Shown here: in pieces, positions 9,513 to 18,175 of the stretch
How positions within the stretch are numbered: position 1 is the first letter of the stretch
Layout: every line of letters begins with the position of its first letter
Origin: Caldilineaceae bacterium
GTDB lineage: Bacteria; Chloroflexota; Anaerolineae; Caldilineales; Caldilineaceae
DNA: 64,000 nucleotides
Direction: 5' to 3'
Assembly: GCA_019637645.1 (NCBI GenBank)
Contig: JAHBVH010000039.1
Location: forward strand, 1 to 64,000
Notes under the pieces: generated by a model
What the model was told of the DNA's origin: nothing
Databases searched by the model: none
The model's input: the letters and a program-made list of their open reading frames with translations, nothing else
Translations under genes and position numbers: made by a program

Positions 9513-12479
9513 ATGAGCAATGTCCCACTTGATTTAGCTGCCGTCCAAGCCCAGTTGGCCCAGACCCAGGGGCGTACCTATTGGCGTGGTCTGGAAGAAT
9601 TAGCCGAGACGGCTGAGTTTCAAGAATTTCTTCAGCGCGAGTTTCCGCGGCAGGCGTCCGAATGGCTGCCCACCCTGAGTCGGCGCAACTTTTTGCAACT
9701 AATGGGCGCTTCCCTGGCGCTGGCGGGGTTGACGGCCTGCGCCAACCAGCCCCCCGAAAAGATCGTGCCCTATGTCCAGATGCCCGAAGCAACTGTGCCG
9801 GGGCAGTCACTCTTTTTTGCCACGGCGATGACCCTGGGTGGTTATGCCATGGGGCTCCTCGCCCAAAGCCAACTTAATCGCCCGACCAAACTTGAAGGCA
9901 ACCCTGATCACCCAGCCAGCTTAGGGGGAACTGATGCTTGGGTACAGGCTTCCATCCTGACCCTCTATGACCCAGACCGCGCACGCGATGTCACGCTGAA
10001 CGGTGCCGCCAGTAGTTGGGAAGCCTTTTTGGCCGAGTTACAAAGCCAACTAGCGAACCAGTCAGCTACTGGGGGGGCAGGGCTGCGTATCCTGACCGAA
10101 ACCGTGACCTCGCCCACCTTCGTGCATCAATGGCAAACGGTGCAGGCGCGCTTTCCCAATGCGACGTGGCACCAATATGAGCCGGTTAATCGCGACCAAG
10201 TCTATGCGGGGGCTCAGTTGGCCTTTGGGGAGGCTATCGAACCAATCTATCATCTTGACCAAGCCACGGTTATTGTGAGTCTGGATAGCGATTTCCTTGG
10301 TACTGCGCCGGGCCGCGTCCGCTATGCCCGCGACTTTGCTGACGGTCGCCGGGCCGCTGCCCCCGCCGAGCGTACCCGCAACCGGCTCTATGTGCTGGAA
10401 AGCACCCCCACCATTACCGGCGCAGCTGCTGATCATCGCTGGGCGCTGCCAGCGGGCCAGGTCGAAGCCTTTGCACGTGCCTTAGCCATTGCACTTGGGA
10501 TAGCGGTCACGCCCGGTGATGAGCGCACGCTGCCTACCAACTGGATTAGCGCCATTGCGGAAGATTTACAGGCCAATCCAGGCACTAGTCTGGTCATTGC
10601 CGGTGATCACCAGCCGCCACTGGTCCATGCCTTGGCCCACGCCTTGAATGAACAATTGGGCAATGTGGGCCAGACGGTTCACTATAGTGAACCGGTTTGC
10701 GCCGGTGCTACGAATCAACTGCAATCCTTGCAAGCCTTGGTGGCGGATATGCAAGCGGGTGACGTGGCGATGTTATTGATCTTGGGGGCCAACCCAGTCT
10801 ATACCGCGCCCGTGGAGCTTAACTTTGCCGCAGCTTTGGCGCAGGTAGATTTCCGAGTACACATCGGCTTATATGCCGACGAGACCGCGGCGCATTGTCA
10901 GTGGCAACTGCCCGAATCGCATTATTTGGAAGCGTGGAGCGATGCGCGGGCCTATGACGGCACCGTAACCATTCAGCAGCCTTTGATTCAGCCGCTCTAT
11001 GCCAGCCACACCGCCCATGAAGTGCTAGACGCGCTGGTGAATACCGACGTGCGTAGCGATCATGGTCTGGTGCAAGGCTACTGGCAAGCCCAACAAGGCG
11101 AAAGTGGCTTTACAGCCTTTTGGCAACAGGCCCTCCATGATGGCCTTGTCGCCGAAACGGCCTTACCCGCTCGTACAGTTACTGTCCAAACCACGGCCCT
11201 CAATCAACCGCCTACGTCGATCGCTGCCGCCGCGCTAGAGCTTAACTTTCGGCCTGATCCGACCATCTGGGATGGACGCTTTGCCAACAACGGTTGGTTA
11301 CAAGAGCTGCCCAAGCCGCTCACCAAGTTGACCTGGGAGAATGCCCTGTTGGTGAGCCCTACCACCGCGGCGACGCTTGGCCTTACCACGGGTGACCGCG
11401 TCGCGCTGACCTACGACGGTCGCACCATCGAAGCACCTGTGTGGCTCCAACCTGGTCATGCCGACGGGGCAGTAACCCTGCCTTTAGGCTATGGGCGCAC
11501 TCAAGCGGGCCGTGTGGGTAATGGGCTGGGTTGTAATGGCTATGCCCTGCGCACGGCGGCGACCCCCTGGTTTGGTACGGGGGTCGAAGTGCGCAAAGTG
11601 AGTGCTGGGTATCCCTTGGCTAGCACCCAAGTTCACCACAGCATGGAAGGGCGCAACTTGATTCGCACGGGCACCGTTGCCCAATTTGCCGAAGAGCCCA
11701 ACTTTGTCCATGACATGGATCATCACGGCGCGGCAATCTCGCTCTACCCCAAGGTGGACTATACAGAAAATGCCTGGGGCATGACCATTGATCTGACGGC
11801 CTGCATTGGCTGTAACGCCTGTGTCACAGCATGTCAGGCCGAAAACAATATCCCAATTGTGGGCAAAGAGCAGGTCCTCAATGGTCGTGAAATGCACTGG
11901 ATTCGGTTGGATCGCTACTATGAAGGCGAGCCGACCAACCCCACGGTTCACCATCAGCCCGTCACCTGTATGCACTGTGAAAATGCACCCTGTGAAGTGG
12001 TCTGCCCGGTGGCGGCGACGCTACATGATAGCGAAGGGCTGAACACCATGATCTATAATCGTTGTGTGGGGACCCGCTACTGTTCCAATAACTGTCCCTA
12101 CAAGGTGCGGCGCTTTAACTTCTTGGAATTTGTCGACTTTGACGAAGAGACGCTCAAACTTCAGCGTAACCCCAACGTGACAGTTCGCTCGCGTGGCGTT
12201 ATGGAGAAATGCACCTACTGTGTTCAGCGCATTAGCGCCGCCCGCATTGCTGCCAAGTTGGAAGGTCGCCCCATTGCCGATGGCGAAGTGGTGACCGCCT
12301 GTCAAGGGGCTTGTCCAACCAAGGCGATTGCCTTTGGCAACCTCAATGATCCAACCAGCGCAGTGGCACAACAGAAAGCATCTCCGCTCAACTATGGATT
12401 GCTGACCGAACTGAACACTCATCCCCGGACAACCTATCTTGCCAAGCTGAGCAACCCCAATCCAGCGTTGGTAGAGTAG
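9513..12479 (+). CDS. actB: Alternative complex III iron-sulfur/molybdopterin-like subunit ActB
   Basis: Large peripheral subunit of alternative complex III. It fuses a molybdopterin-oxidoreductase-like domain, which lacks cofactor in known complexes, to a four-cluster ferredoxin domain. The 988-residue protein carries a Tat-like segment, SRRNFLQLMGASLALAG, near residues 56-72. The C-terminal ferredoxin domain has CIGCNACVTAC (about 764-774), CMHCENAPCEVVCP (about 819-832), CVGTRYCSNNCP (about 851-862), CTYC (about 900) and CQGACP (about 930). These would hold three 4Fe-4S clusters and one 3Fe-4S cluster as in characterised complexes. It sits between actA and actC-D, the usual order. The Tat-like segment begins about 55 residues in, as in other ActB proteins. 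Confidence 0.95.
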   Translation: MSNVPLDLAAVQAQLAQTQGRTYWRGLEELAETAEFQEFLQREFPRQASEWLPTLSRRNFLQLMGASLALAGLTACANQPPEKIVPYVQMPEATVPGQSLFFATAMTLGGYAMGLLAQSQLNRPTKLEGNPDHPASLGGTDAWVQASILTLYDPDRARDVTLNGAASSWEAFLAELQSQLANQSATGGAGLRILTETVTSPTFVHQWQTVQARFPNATWHQYEPVNRDQVYAGAQLAFGEAIEPIYHLDQATVIVSLDSDFLGTAPGRVRYARDFADGRRAAAPAERTRNRLYVLESTPTITGAAADHRWALPAGQVEAFARALAIALGIAVTPGDERTLPTNWISAIAEDLQANPGTSLVIAGDHQPPLVHALAHALNEQLGNVGQTVHYSEPVCAGATNQLQSLQALVADMQAGDVAMLLILGANPVYTAPVELNFAAALAQVDFRVHIGLYADETAAHCQWQLPESHYLEAWSDARAYDGTVTIQQPLIQPLYASHTAHEVLDALVNTDVRSDHGLVQGYWQAQQGESGFTAFWQQALHDGLVAETALPARTVTVQTTALNQPPTSIAAAALELNFRPDPTIWDGRFANNGWLQELPKPLTKLTWENALLVSPTTAATLGLTTGDRVALTYDGRTIEAPVWLQPGHADGAVTLPLGYGRTQAGRVGNGLGCNGYALRTAATPWFGTGVEVRKVSAGYPLASTQVHHSMEGRNLIRTGTVAQFAEEPNFVHDMDHHGAAISLYPKVDYTENAWGMTIDLTACIGCNACVTACQAENNIPIVGKEQVLNGREMHWIRLDRYYEGEPTNPTVHHQPVTCMHCENAPCEVVCPVAATLHDSEGLNTMIYNRCVGTRYCSNNCPYKVRRFNFLEFVDFDEETLKLQRNPNVTVRSRGVMEKCTYCVQRISAARIAAKLEGRPIADGEVVTACQGACPTKAIAFGNLNDPTSAVAQQKASPLNYGLLTELNTHPRTTYLAKLSNPNPALVE

Positions 12480-12540
12480 ACCACGGGCGCGCTGGGAAAG
12501 CTAGTGACAGAATACCAAACGCAGCAAACGAGGTTGGAAG

Positions 12541-14487
12541 ATGCAACGATCAGGCTATCTGATTGGACCCGGCCATACTTTACGGTCCATTACCGAAAAA
12601 ATCACCGATGTGGTCTTGACCAAAGCCGCGCCCCGCTCGTGGTGGGTGGGGTTGGTGGTTGGGTTTCTGCTGCTGATGCTCTTGTTCTATGCCGTGGGCA
12701 ACTTGTTTGTGCGGGGTGTGGGAATTTGGGGCATCAATCAACCGGTTGGCTGGGGTTTTGATATTACAAACTTGGTCTGGTGGATCGGCATTGGTCATGC
12801 CGGTACATTGATCTCGGCGATTCTCTTTCTCTTTCGCCAGGAGTGGCGCACGTCGATCAATCGCTTTGCCGAGGCGATGACCCTCTTTGCCGTCTCTTGC
12901 GCCCTCCTCTTTCCGGTGCTCCATGTAGGGCGACCGTGGCTGGCCTATTGGCTCTTTCCCTACCCCAATACCTTTGATCTCTGGCCCCAATTTCGCAGTC
13001 CGCTGGTCTGGGATGCCTTTGCCATTAGCACCTATGCGCTGGTCTCGTTGCTCTTCTGGTTTGTGGGGCTCATCCCCGACTTGGCTGCCATGCGCGACCG
13101 CGCCGAAAACCGTTGGTTGCGCTATCTCTATGGCTTCCTCGCGCTTGGTTGGCGCGGGGCGGCCCATCATTGGCAACGGTATGACGCAGCCTACCTTCTC
13201 CTGGCAGCTTTGGCGACACCTCTGGTGGTCTCTGTCCATTCGGTGGTGAGCTTTGATTTTGCTGTGGGGGTCATTCCTGGTTGGCACTCCACGGTCTTCC
13301 CGCCCTACTTTGTGGCGGGCGCGATCTTCTCTGGCTTTGCCATGGTGATGACGCTCTTGATCCCTTTGCGCAAGATCTACCGGCTGGAAGATCTTATCAC
13401 TGGGCAGCATCTGGATAATATGGCTAAAGTGATGTTGGCAACCGGCCTCTTTGTCGCCTATGGCTACCTGACCGAGGGGTTTACGGCGTGGTATTCGGGT
13501 AATGGCCTGGAGCGCTTCTGGCTCTTTAATCGCTCCTTTGGTCCCTATTGGTGGGCCTTTTGGGCGTTGATGCTCTGTAACATTGTGGTGCCCCAAGCGC
13601 TTTGGTTTGGCGGAATCCGTTCCCGCCCCATCTTTTTGTTTTTCATTGCGCTCGTCGTCAACGTGGGGATGTGGTTGGAGCGCTATGTGATCATTGTGGT
13701 CAGCCTGCACCGCGATTATCTTCCCTCTGCTTGGGGCATGTATGCCGGTACTATTTGGGATTGGGCCACCTTCCTGGGCACCATCGGACTCTTCCTAACT
13801 TTGATCGTCGTCTTTCTGCGCGTCTTGCCCATGATCTCGATCTTTGAGATGCGCCATCTGTTGACCGAAGCTCAGAAACATGGCTATGTGACCAATGAAA
13901 CGGGTAGCGCCCCTGCTGCGCCGGTTGCGCCGCCCGTCCCCGCGCCGGTTATCCCGGTTGGTTCGCTCTATGGCTTGCTGGCTGAGTTTGAAAGTGCGGA
14001 TGCATTGTTGGCCCATGCGCGGACAACCTATGCGGCGGGCTACCGGCGTATCGCGGCGTATAGTCCTTTCCCCATTGAAGCGTTGCCCGCGGCCATCGGT
14101 CTGCGCCGTTCCCGGTTGCCCTTGCTGGTCTTGGTGGGTGGGATTGTGGGGGCCGTTGTGGGCTTTGGTATGCAATATTATGCCGCGGTCATTGACTATC
14201 CGTGGAATATCGGGGGGCGACCGCTCAATAGTTGGCCCTCATTTATTATCTTGACCTTTGAGATGACGATTCTCTTTGCCGCTGGCACTGCCGTGCTGGG
14301 GATGTTGTTGCGCAATGGCTTTCCCCAACCCTATCATCCTGTTTTTAATGCACCGCGTTTCTGGCTGGCCTCCCAGGATCGCTTTTTTCTCTGTATCGAA
14401 GCGAAAGATCCCAAGTTCGATCTAGCCCAAACCCGCCAGTTTCTGGAAAGGTTAACGCCCGCCGAGGTGGTCGCGGTCGAAAAGTGA
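12541..14487 (+). CDS. Fused alternative complex III subunits ActC-ActD
   Basis: One 648-residue protein that joins two membrane subunits usually made separately. Residues about 1-450 are ActC, an NrfD/PsrC-family quinol-binding protein with about ten helices and the conserved stretch GHAGTLISAILFLFRQEWR followed by HVGRPW. A Pro/Ala linker (about 455-473, APAAPVAPPVPAPVIP) leads to a DUF3341 domain (ActD) with VGSLYGLLAEFESADALL, two membrane helices near residues 525-605 and the C-terminal FFLCIEAKDPKFD segment. ActC oxidises menaquinol; ActD is a structural subunit. The ATG at 12541 has AGGTTGGAAG before it. The reading frame is continuous through the linker, so this is a true fusion and not a missed stop. 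Confidence 0.92.
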   Translation: MQRSGYLIGPGHTLRSITEKITDVVLTKAAPRSWWVGLVVGFLLLMLLFYAVGNLFVRGVGIWGINQPVGWGFDITNLVWWIGIGHAGTLISAILFLFRQEWRTSINRFAEAMTLFAVSCALLFPVLHVGRPWLAYWLFPYPNTFDLWPQFRSPLVWDAFAISTYALVSLLFWFVGLIPDLAAMRDRAENRWLRYLYGFLALGWRGAAHHWQRYDAAYLLLAALATPLVVSVHSVVSFDFAVGVIPGWHSTVFPPYFVAGAIFSGFAMVMTLLIPLRKIYRLEDLITGQHLDNMAKVMLATGLFVAYGYLTEGFTAWYSGNGLERFWLFNRSFGPYWWAFWALMLCNIVVPQALWFGGIRSRPIFLFFIALVVNVGMWLERYVIIVVSLHRDYLPSAWGMYAGTIWDWATFLGTIGLFLTLIVVFLRVLPMISIFEMRHLLTEAQKHGYVTNETGSAPAAPVAPPVPAPVIPVGSLYGLLAEFESADALLAHARTTYAAGYRRIAAYSPFPIEALPAAIGLRRSRLPLLVLVGGIVGAVVGFGMQYYAAVIDYPWNIGGRPLNSWPSFIILTFEMTILFAAGTAVLGMLLRNGFPQPYHPVFNAPRFWLASQDRFFLCIEAKDPKFDLAQTRQFLERLTPAEVVAVEK

Positions 14488-14656
14488 CGTTGATGAATAA
14501 AGATTAAAAAATAAATTCGGTAAACTGCCCTGGCCTAATGAAGGGTAAGCCAGCCGCCGTGGTTGGAACCACCGCCGGCGAGAGGCAAGCTGCGCTAAAG
14601 CGCACTGGGTGATTATCCAATGCAAATTTTGTCTAAGAAAGTCGTACCGGTGAGCC
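14488..14656. other. Spacer inside the act operon
   Basis: 169 bases between actC-D and the acetyltransferase gene, long compared with the other spacings in this operon. It holds a short palindrome, GTGGTT-GG-AACCAC (14559-14572), in a GC-rich stretch. No T-run follows, so a terminator is not supported. Confidence 0.4.
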
Positions 14657-15115
14657 ATGTCAACCTATATTGCTCGTGAGCGGCCAGACACAACCAATGC
14701 CAAGCTACTGATTCAAGAGCTAGAAGCGTATCTCGGCCCGCTCTATCCAGCGGAAAGCCACCATGGATTTAGTGTCGAGAAGTTGCTCCGTGAGAATGTC
14801 CCTTTCTTCCTGATCTGGCACAAGGGCCTTCCGGCTGGCTGTGGTGCGATCAAATTTTTTGGCACCGACTATGGTGAGCTCAAACGCATGTATGTACGCC
14901 CTGCGTTTCGGGGCCTTGGGCTGGCTAAATTGCTGCTAGATTTCCTGGCCGATTATGCCCGTAGCCAGCGGGTGCCAATCTTACGCTTGGAAACGGGGAT
15001 CCACCAACCAGAAGCGATTGGGCTCTATGAGCGGTGGGGCTTTGCCAAAATTGCGCCCTTTGGTGACTATCAAGAAGACCCGCTAAGTCTCTTTTATGAA
15101 AAACGGATTGATTGA
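14657..15115 (+). CDS. GNAT-family N-acetyltransferase inside the act operon
   Basis: Small acetyltransferase of the GNAT fold, 152 residues. It has the acetyl-CoA binding motif A region (ELKRMYVRPAFRGLGLAKLL, with the R/Q-x-x-G-x-G/A type loop as RGLGLA) and the C-terminal motif B (QPEAIGLYERWGFAKI). These are the canonical signatures, so the family call is firm. The substrate is unknown; stand-alone GNATs of this size act on amines, amino acids or protein N-termini. It lies between actC-D and actE, with only 13 bases before the actE start. Nothing in known alternative complex III operons requires an acetyltransferase, so this looks like an inserted passenger or a regulator. Confidence 0.88.
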   Translation: MSTYIARERPDTTNAKLLIQELEAYLGPLYPAESHHGFSVEKLLRENVPFFLIWHKGLPAGCGAIKFFGTDYGELKRMYVRPAFRGLGLAKLLLDFLADYARSQRVPILRLETGIHQPEAIGLYERWGFAKIAPFGDYQEDPLSLFYEKRID

Positions 15116-15128
15116 GGATCGACCTGGC

Positions 15129-15731
15129 ATGATCAGCTTACCAAAGGTTCATCGTTTACTCCTCCTCGCGCTCTTTTGCGGCATGGGGGGCTTGGCTGCT
15201 TGTCGATTAGACATGCGCGATCAGCCGCGCTATGAACCTTTGGAGGAAAGTACCTTCTTCGCGGATCGCCTGTCGGCCCGCCCGCGGGTGGCGGATACGG
15301 TCGCGCGGGGACAGTTGCGCCTAGATGACCAGCTCTACACAGGGCGGGTGAATGGGCAAGTAGTCGATTCCTTTCCCTTTACGGTGACTACCGAAATTTT
15401 GGCCCGGGGGCAGGAGCGCTATGATATCTTCTGTGCGCCCTGTCATGGCTTGGTGGGGGACGGCCATGGCATCGTGACCGAATATGGTATGCCCGTGCCC
15501 ACCTCGTTTCATGATCCAGATCTCAGCACCGAAGCCACTGGCTATTACTTTACTGTCATCACCAATGGCACACGCGTCATGCCTAGCTATGCTGACCGGA
15601 TTACACCGGTGGATCGTTGGGCTATTATTGCCTACATCCGGGCCCTCCAACTCAGCCAGCGTACTGACGCCACCCAATTGCCCGCGGAAGAGTTACCAGC
15701 TTTGGACCAGACAACACCGATTACGCCTTGA
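15129..15731 (+). CDS. actE: Alternative complex III monoheme cytochrome ActE
   Basis: Lipoprotein c-type cytochrome subunit of alternative complex III, 200 residues. It has an N-terminal lipoprotein signal with lipobox L-A-A-C (Cys25) and one heme motif CAPCH (Cys102-His106) followed by GLVGDGHGIV. A likely axial Met lies in the segment GTRVMPSYADRI, before the cytochrome C-terminal helix. The ATG at 15129 has GAGGATC upstream, just after the acetyltransferase stop; an in-frame start 11 codons earlier would overlap that gene and put extra charge before the signal peptide. In the complex, ActE sits on the extracytoplasmic face and passes electrons to downstream cytochromes or the terminal oxidase. 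actF follows after 19 bases. Confidence 0.93.
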   Translation: MISLPKVHRLLLLALFCGMGGLAACRLDMRDQPRYEPLEESTFFADRLSARPRVADTVARGQLRLDDQLYTGRVNGQVVDSFPFTVTTEILARGQERYDIFCAPCHGLVGDGHGIVTEYGMPVPTSFHDPDLSTEATGYYFTVITNGTRVMPSYADRITPVDRWAIIAYIRALQLSQRTDATQLPAEELPALDQTTPITP

Positions 15732-15750
15732 AGCCGATAGGGTTATCTGT

Positions 15751-16962
15751 ATGAATCTTGCAACTATCACTCCTGTAACCTTTGCCCACTGGCGACGACC
15801 CGCGTTGCCGGTCGGCTTGATCGGGCTATTGGTTGCCCTCTATGGTCTCTGGGCAAGCCCAACCCAATTTTGGCAAGCCTATTTGTTGGCCTATCTCTTC
15901 TGGCTAGCGCTTGCCTTGGGCTCTTTGGGCTTTGTCCTCTTGCATCATTTGATGGGTGGGCGCTGGAGTGCCCTGATCCTGCGGCTGATGGAGACCGGGG
16001 CCATGACGCTGCCCCTATTGGCGCTGGCTAGCTTACCCTTCTTGGTGGGGGTCTATACACTCTATCCCTGGGCAGACCCGGCCTATGTAGCGGCCAGTGA
16101 ATTGGTTCAGCGTAAAACGGATTGGCTGAACGTCCCCTTTTTCCTGGGGCGCGGCGCTTTCTATCTGCTTATCTGGAGTGGCTTGGCCTATAGTTTGCGG
16201 CGATTCTCCTTGGCGCAGGATCGCACCGGCGCGCCCCCAATGACCCGTCAGCTACGGCGTCTCAGTGCGTTAGGGATGATCCTCTATCTGTTGACGGCTA
16301 CCTTTGCTGGCTATGATTGGATGATGTCCCTAGAGCCGGAATGGTTCTCCTCTATTTATGGGCTGCTCTTTATTGCTGGGCAGGCCCTAGCTGCCCTGGC
16401 GCTTGCGATTCTGGGCTTGCGCCATCTGGCTAAAAGTTTGGCGGCCGAGTCGCAATGGCTCAGCGCGTGGAACGACTTAGGGAATATCTTGCTGGGTTTT
16501 GTGATGATTTGGGCCTATTTCGCCTATTCCCAATTTCTGGTCATCTGGTCGGCGGATCTGCCCGAAGAAGCGATTTGGTACTACCACCGGATTCAAGGTG
16601 GGTGGCAGACGGTGGCTTGGGTGCTGATCGGGTTGCAATTTGTCTTCCCCTTTCTCTTGCTCCTCTCCCGTGCCATCAAACGGAGTCTCTGGTGGTTGAC
16701 GCTGCTAGCCGGTGTCATTTTGTTGGGCCGCTTGGTCGATCTCTATTGGCTGATCATGCCAGCTTTTTACCCCACTGGCTTTCAGTTGCATTGGCTAACG
16801 CCCGTGCTTTGGCTCGCGTTAGGGGGATGGTGGCTGTTGGCCTTTAGTTGGCTCTGGCCAAGCCATGCGCCTTTGCCACGGCACGATCCACGCCTAGCGG
16901 CTGAAGAGATGCACCCTGCCGACGGGGTCCCAGCCGAACAGACTACGCAACTGCCGGTATAG
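15751..16962 (+). CDS. actF: Alternative complex III membrane subunit ActF
   Basis: Integral membrane protein of 403 residues with about ten hydrophobic helices, related in fold to ActC but lacking its NrfD quinol-site signature. In known complexes it is the second large membrane subunit and has been suggested to form a proton path. I place the start at the ATG at 15751 (MNLATITPVTFAHWRR), 19 bases after actE; the reading frame is open further upstream, but that part lies inside actE and has no membrane-protein character. Conserved ActF features include TFAGYDWMMSLEPEWFSSIYG and, later, RLVDLYWLIMPAF. It is the last recognised act subunit gene here; no separate actG or actH is seen downstream. 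Confidence 0.93.
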   Translation: MNLATITPVTFAHWRRPALPVGLIGLLVALYGLWASPTQFWQAYLLAYLFWLALALGSLGFVLLHHLMGGRWSALILRLMETGAMTLPLLALASLPFLVGVYTLYPWADPAYVAASELVQRKTDWLNVPFFLGRGAFYLLIWSGLAYSLRRFSLAQDRTGAPPMTRQLRRLSALGMILYLLTATFAGYDWMMSLEPEWFSSIYGLLFIAGQALAALALAILGLRHLAKSLAAESQWLSAWNDLGNILLGFVMIWAYFAYSQFLVIWSADLPEEAIWYYHRIQGGWQTVAWVLIGLQFVFPFLLLLSRAIKRSLWWLTLLAGVILLGRLVDLYWLIMPAFYPTGFQLHWLTPVLWLALGGWWLLAFSWLWPSHAPLPRHDPRLAAEEMHPADGVPAEQTTQLPV

Positions 16963-17005
16963 ATCTAGACAGGCCACCGCTCTGTAACGATAAGGAAAGA
17001 GTCTC

Positions 17006-18067
17006 ATGCGAGCTTCAACAGCATCGTCGCCTCCGCCAGGACAGCGCACGTCGCGCCGCGGTTTTGGTTGTTCCCTTGCGCTCTTCCTGGTCTTGTTGGG
17101 CTTAGCGGCTGGCGCGCTCATCGCTGGATCGCAGCTATTGACCTTTGTTGATCAGATCGGGCCTGTGCCGCCCAGCGTTGCCGACCCCACTGCACCGGAA
17201 ACCTTGGCAGCCCATCAGACTCAAGCCCTTGCTCAGTTGAATAGCTATGGCTGGATCGATCAAGCCGCGGGGGTGGCCCATATTCCCATCACCCGCGCCA
17301 TGGCCCTGGTCGCCGAACAGGGCTTGCCCGTCGGGATCGTCGCCGTGGCTGCCACTCCGCCCGCGGCGGAGGCGAGTGTGGGGGATCTAAGCAACGTCAA
17401 TTACCAGGACCATATCTTGCCGATCTTTGAACAACATTGTTCTGAATGTCATGGGGACGATAACCCCGACGAAGGCTTGCAACTTACCACCTACCAAGGG
17501 GTGATGGCCGGTTCGATCTATGGCTCTGTTGTTAGGCCCGGCGATCCAGACAACAGCTATCTGGTGGAGATGGTGGTGAGTGGTCAAATGCCCAAACGGG
17601 GAGCGGATCTGTCACAGGCGGAAATTGACACGATCATCGCGTGGATCCAAGCCGGAGCACCAGAAGAAGGCCGTGCGACGGCTGACCACGCGGCAACGGA
17701 ACCGATCACTGCCACAGAAACATCTACCGAAACATCTACCGAAACATCTACCGAGAGCGCATCTACCGAGGTTGCGGTAGACTTAACCGCTGTTAGCTTT
17801 CAGAACGATGTATTGCCCATCTTTGTCGAGCGCTGCTCAGAATGTCATGGCGATGATAATCCCGATGAAGGTCTTGTCCTGACGAGCTATCGCGATGTCA
17901 TGGCGGGCTCGATCTACGGTGCTGTGGTTAAGCCGGGGGCACCCGACGATAGCTATCTAGTTGAATTGATCCGTACTGGGCAAATGCCAAAGCGGGGTGC
18001 GGATCTAACCCAAGCGCAGATCGATCGCATTGTGGCCTGGATTGCCGCGGGGGCAGAGGATAACTAA
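17006..18067 (+). CDS. Membrane-anchored cytochrome with two tandem CSECH heme domains
   Basis: Likely electron carrier at the end of the act operon, 353 residues. There is one N-terminal membrane helix (about 23-42). Next comes a segment NSYGWIDQAAGVAHIPITRAM, similar to a short conserved motif seen in proteins encoded beside Chloroflexota respiratory complexes (from memory). Two near-identical planctomycete-type cytochrome domains follow, each with CSECHGDDNPDEG (hemes at Cys145 and Cys277), MAGSIYG and GQMPKRGADL. The Met of GQMPKRGADL is a plausible second axial ligand. The domains are joined by a Thr/Ser/Glu linker coded by 12-base repeats. The duplication looks recent because long stretches are identical. 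It starts 43 bases after actF with AAGGAAAG upstream, so co-transcription is likely. Its partner, oxidase or ActE, is inferred. Confidence 0.82.
   Translation: MRASTASSPPPGQRTSRRGFGCSLALFLVLLGLAAGALIAGSQLLTFVDQIGPVPPSVADPTAPETLAAHQTQALAQLNSYGWIDQAAGVAHIPITRAMALVAEQGLPVGIVAVAATPPAAEASVGDLSNVNYQDHILPIFEQHCSECHGDDNPDEGLQLTTYQGVMAGSIYGSVVRPGDPDNSYLVEMVVSGQMPKRGADLSQAEIDTIIAWIQAGAPEEGRATADHAATEPITATETSTETSTETSTESASTEVAVDLTAVSFQNDVLPIFVERCSECHGDDNPDEGLVLTSYRDVMAGSIYGAVVKPGAPDDSYLVELIRTGQMPKRGADLTQAQIDRIVAWIAAGAEDN
17718..17753 (+). repeat. Three tandem 12-base repeats inside the cytochrome linker
   Basis: AAACATCTACCG occurs three times in a row, encoding the Glu-Thr-Ser-Thr linker between the two heme domains. 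A degenerate fourth unit follows. The length is a multiple of three, so copy-number change would only lengthen or shorten the linker. Confidence 0.85.
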
Positions 18068-18079
18068 GCAATAAGGTGT

Positions 18080-18127
18080 GGACGCGGAGGAACGCGGATT
18101 AAGAAAAATCCGCGTTCCTCCGCGTCC
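18080..18127. terminator. Bidirectional terminator between convergent genes
   Basis: Perfect 21-base inverted repeat with a six-base loop: GGACGCGGAGGAACGCGGATT pairs with 18107-18127. It lies between the convergent cytochrome and RND genes. The run of A before the right arm and T-rich context after it are modest. A similar 'CGCGGAGGAACGCGG' palindrome is widespread in environmental genomes, so it may also be a mobile repeat. Confidence 0.7.
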
Positions 18128-18175
18128 TACTTCAAAGCCGGCTGACCAACGTAGGGTCGATCAGCCTGCTTCTTT

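Noticed and set aside
12580..13710. Minus-strand reading frame of 376 residues opposite actC-D
   Set aside because: The plus strand encodes conserved respiratory membrane domains; the antisense product is charged and has no family.
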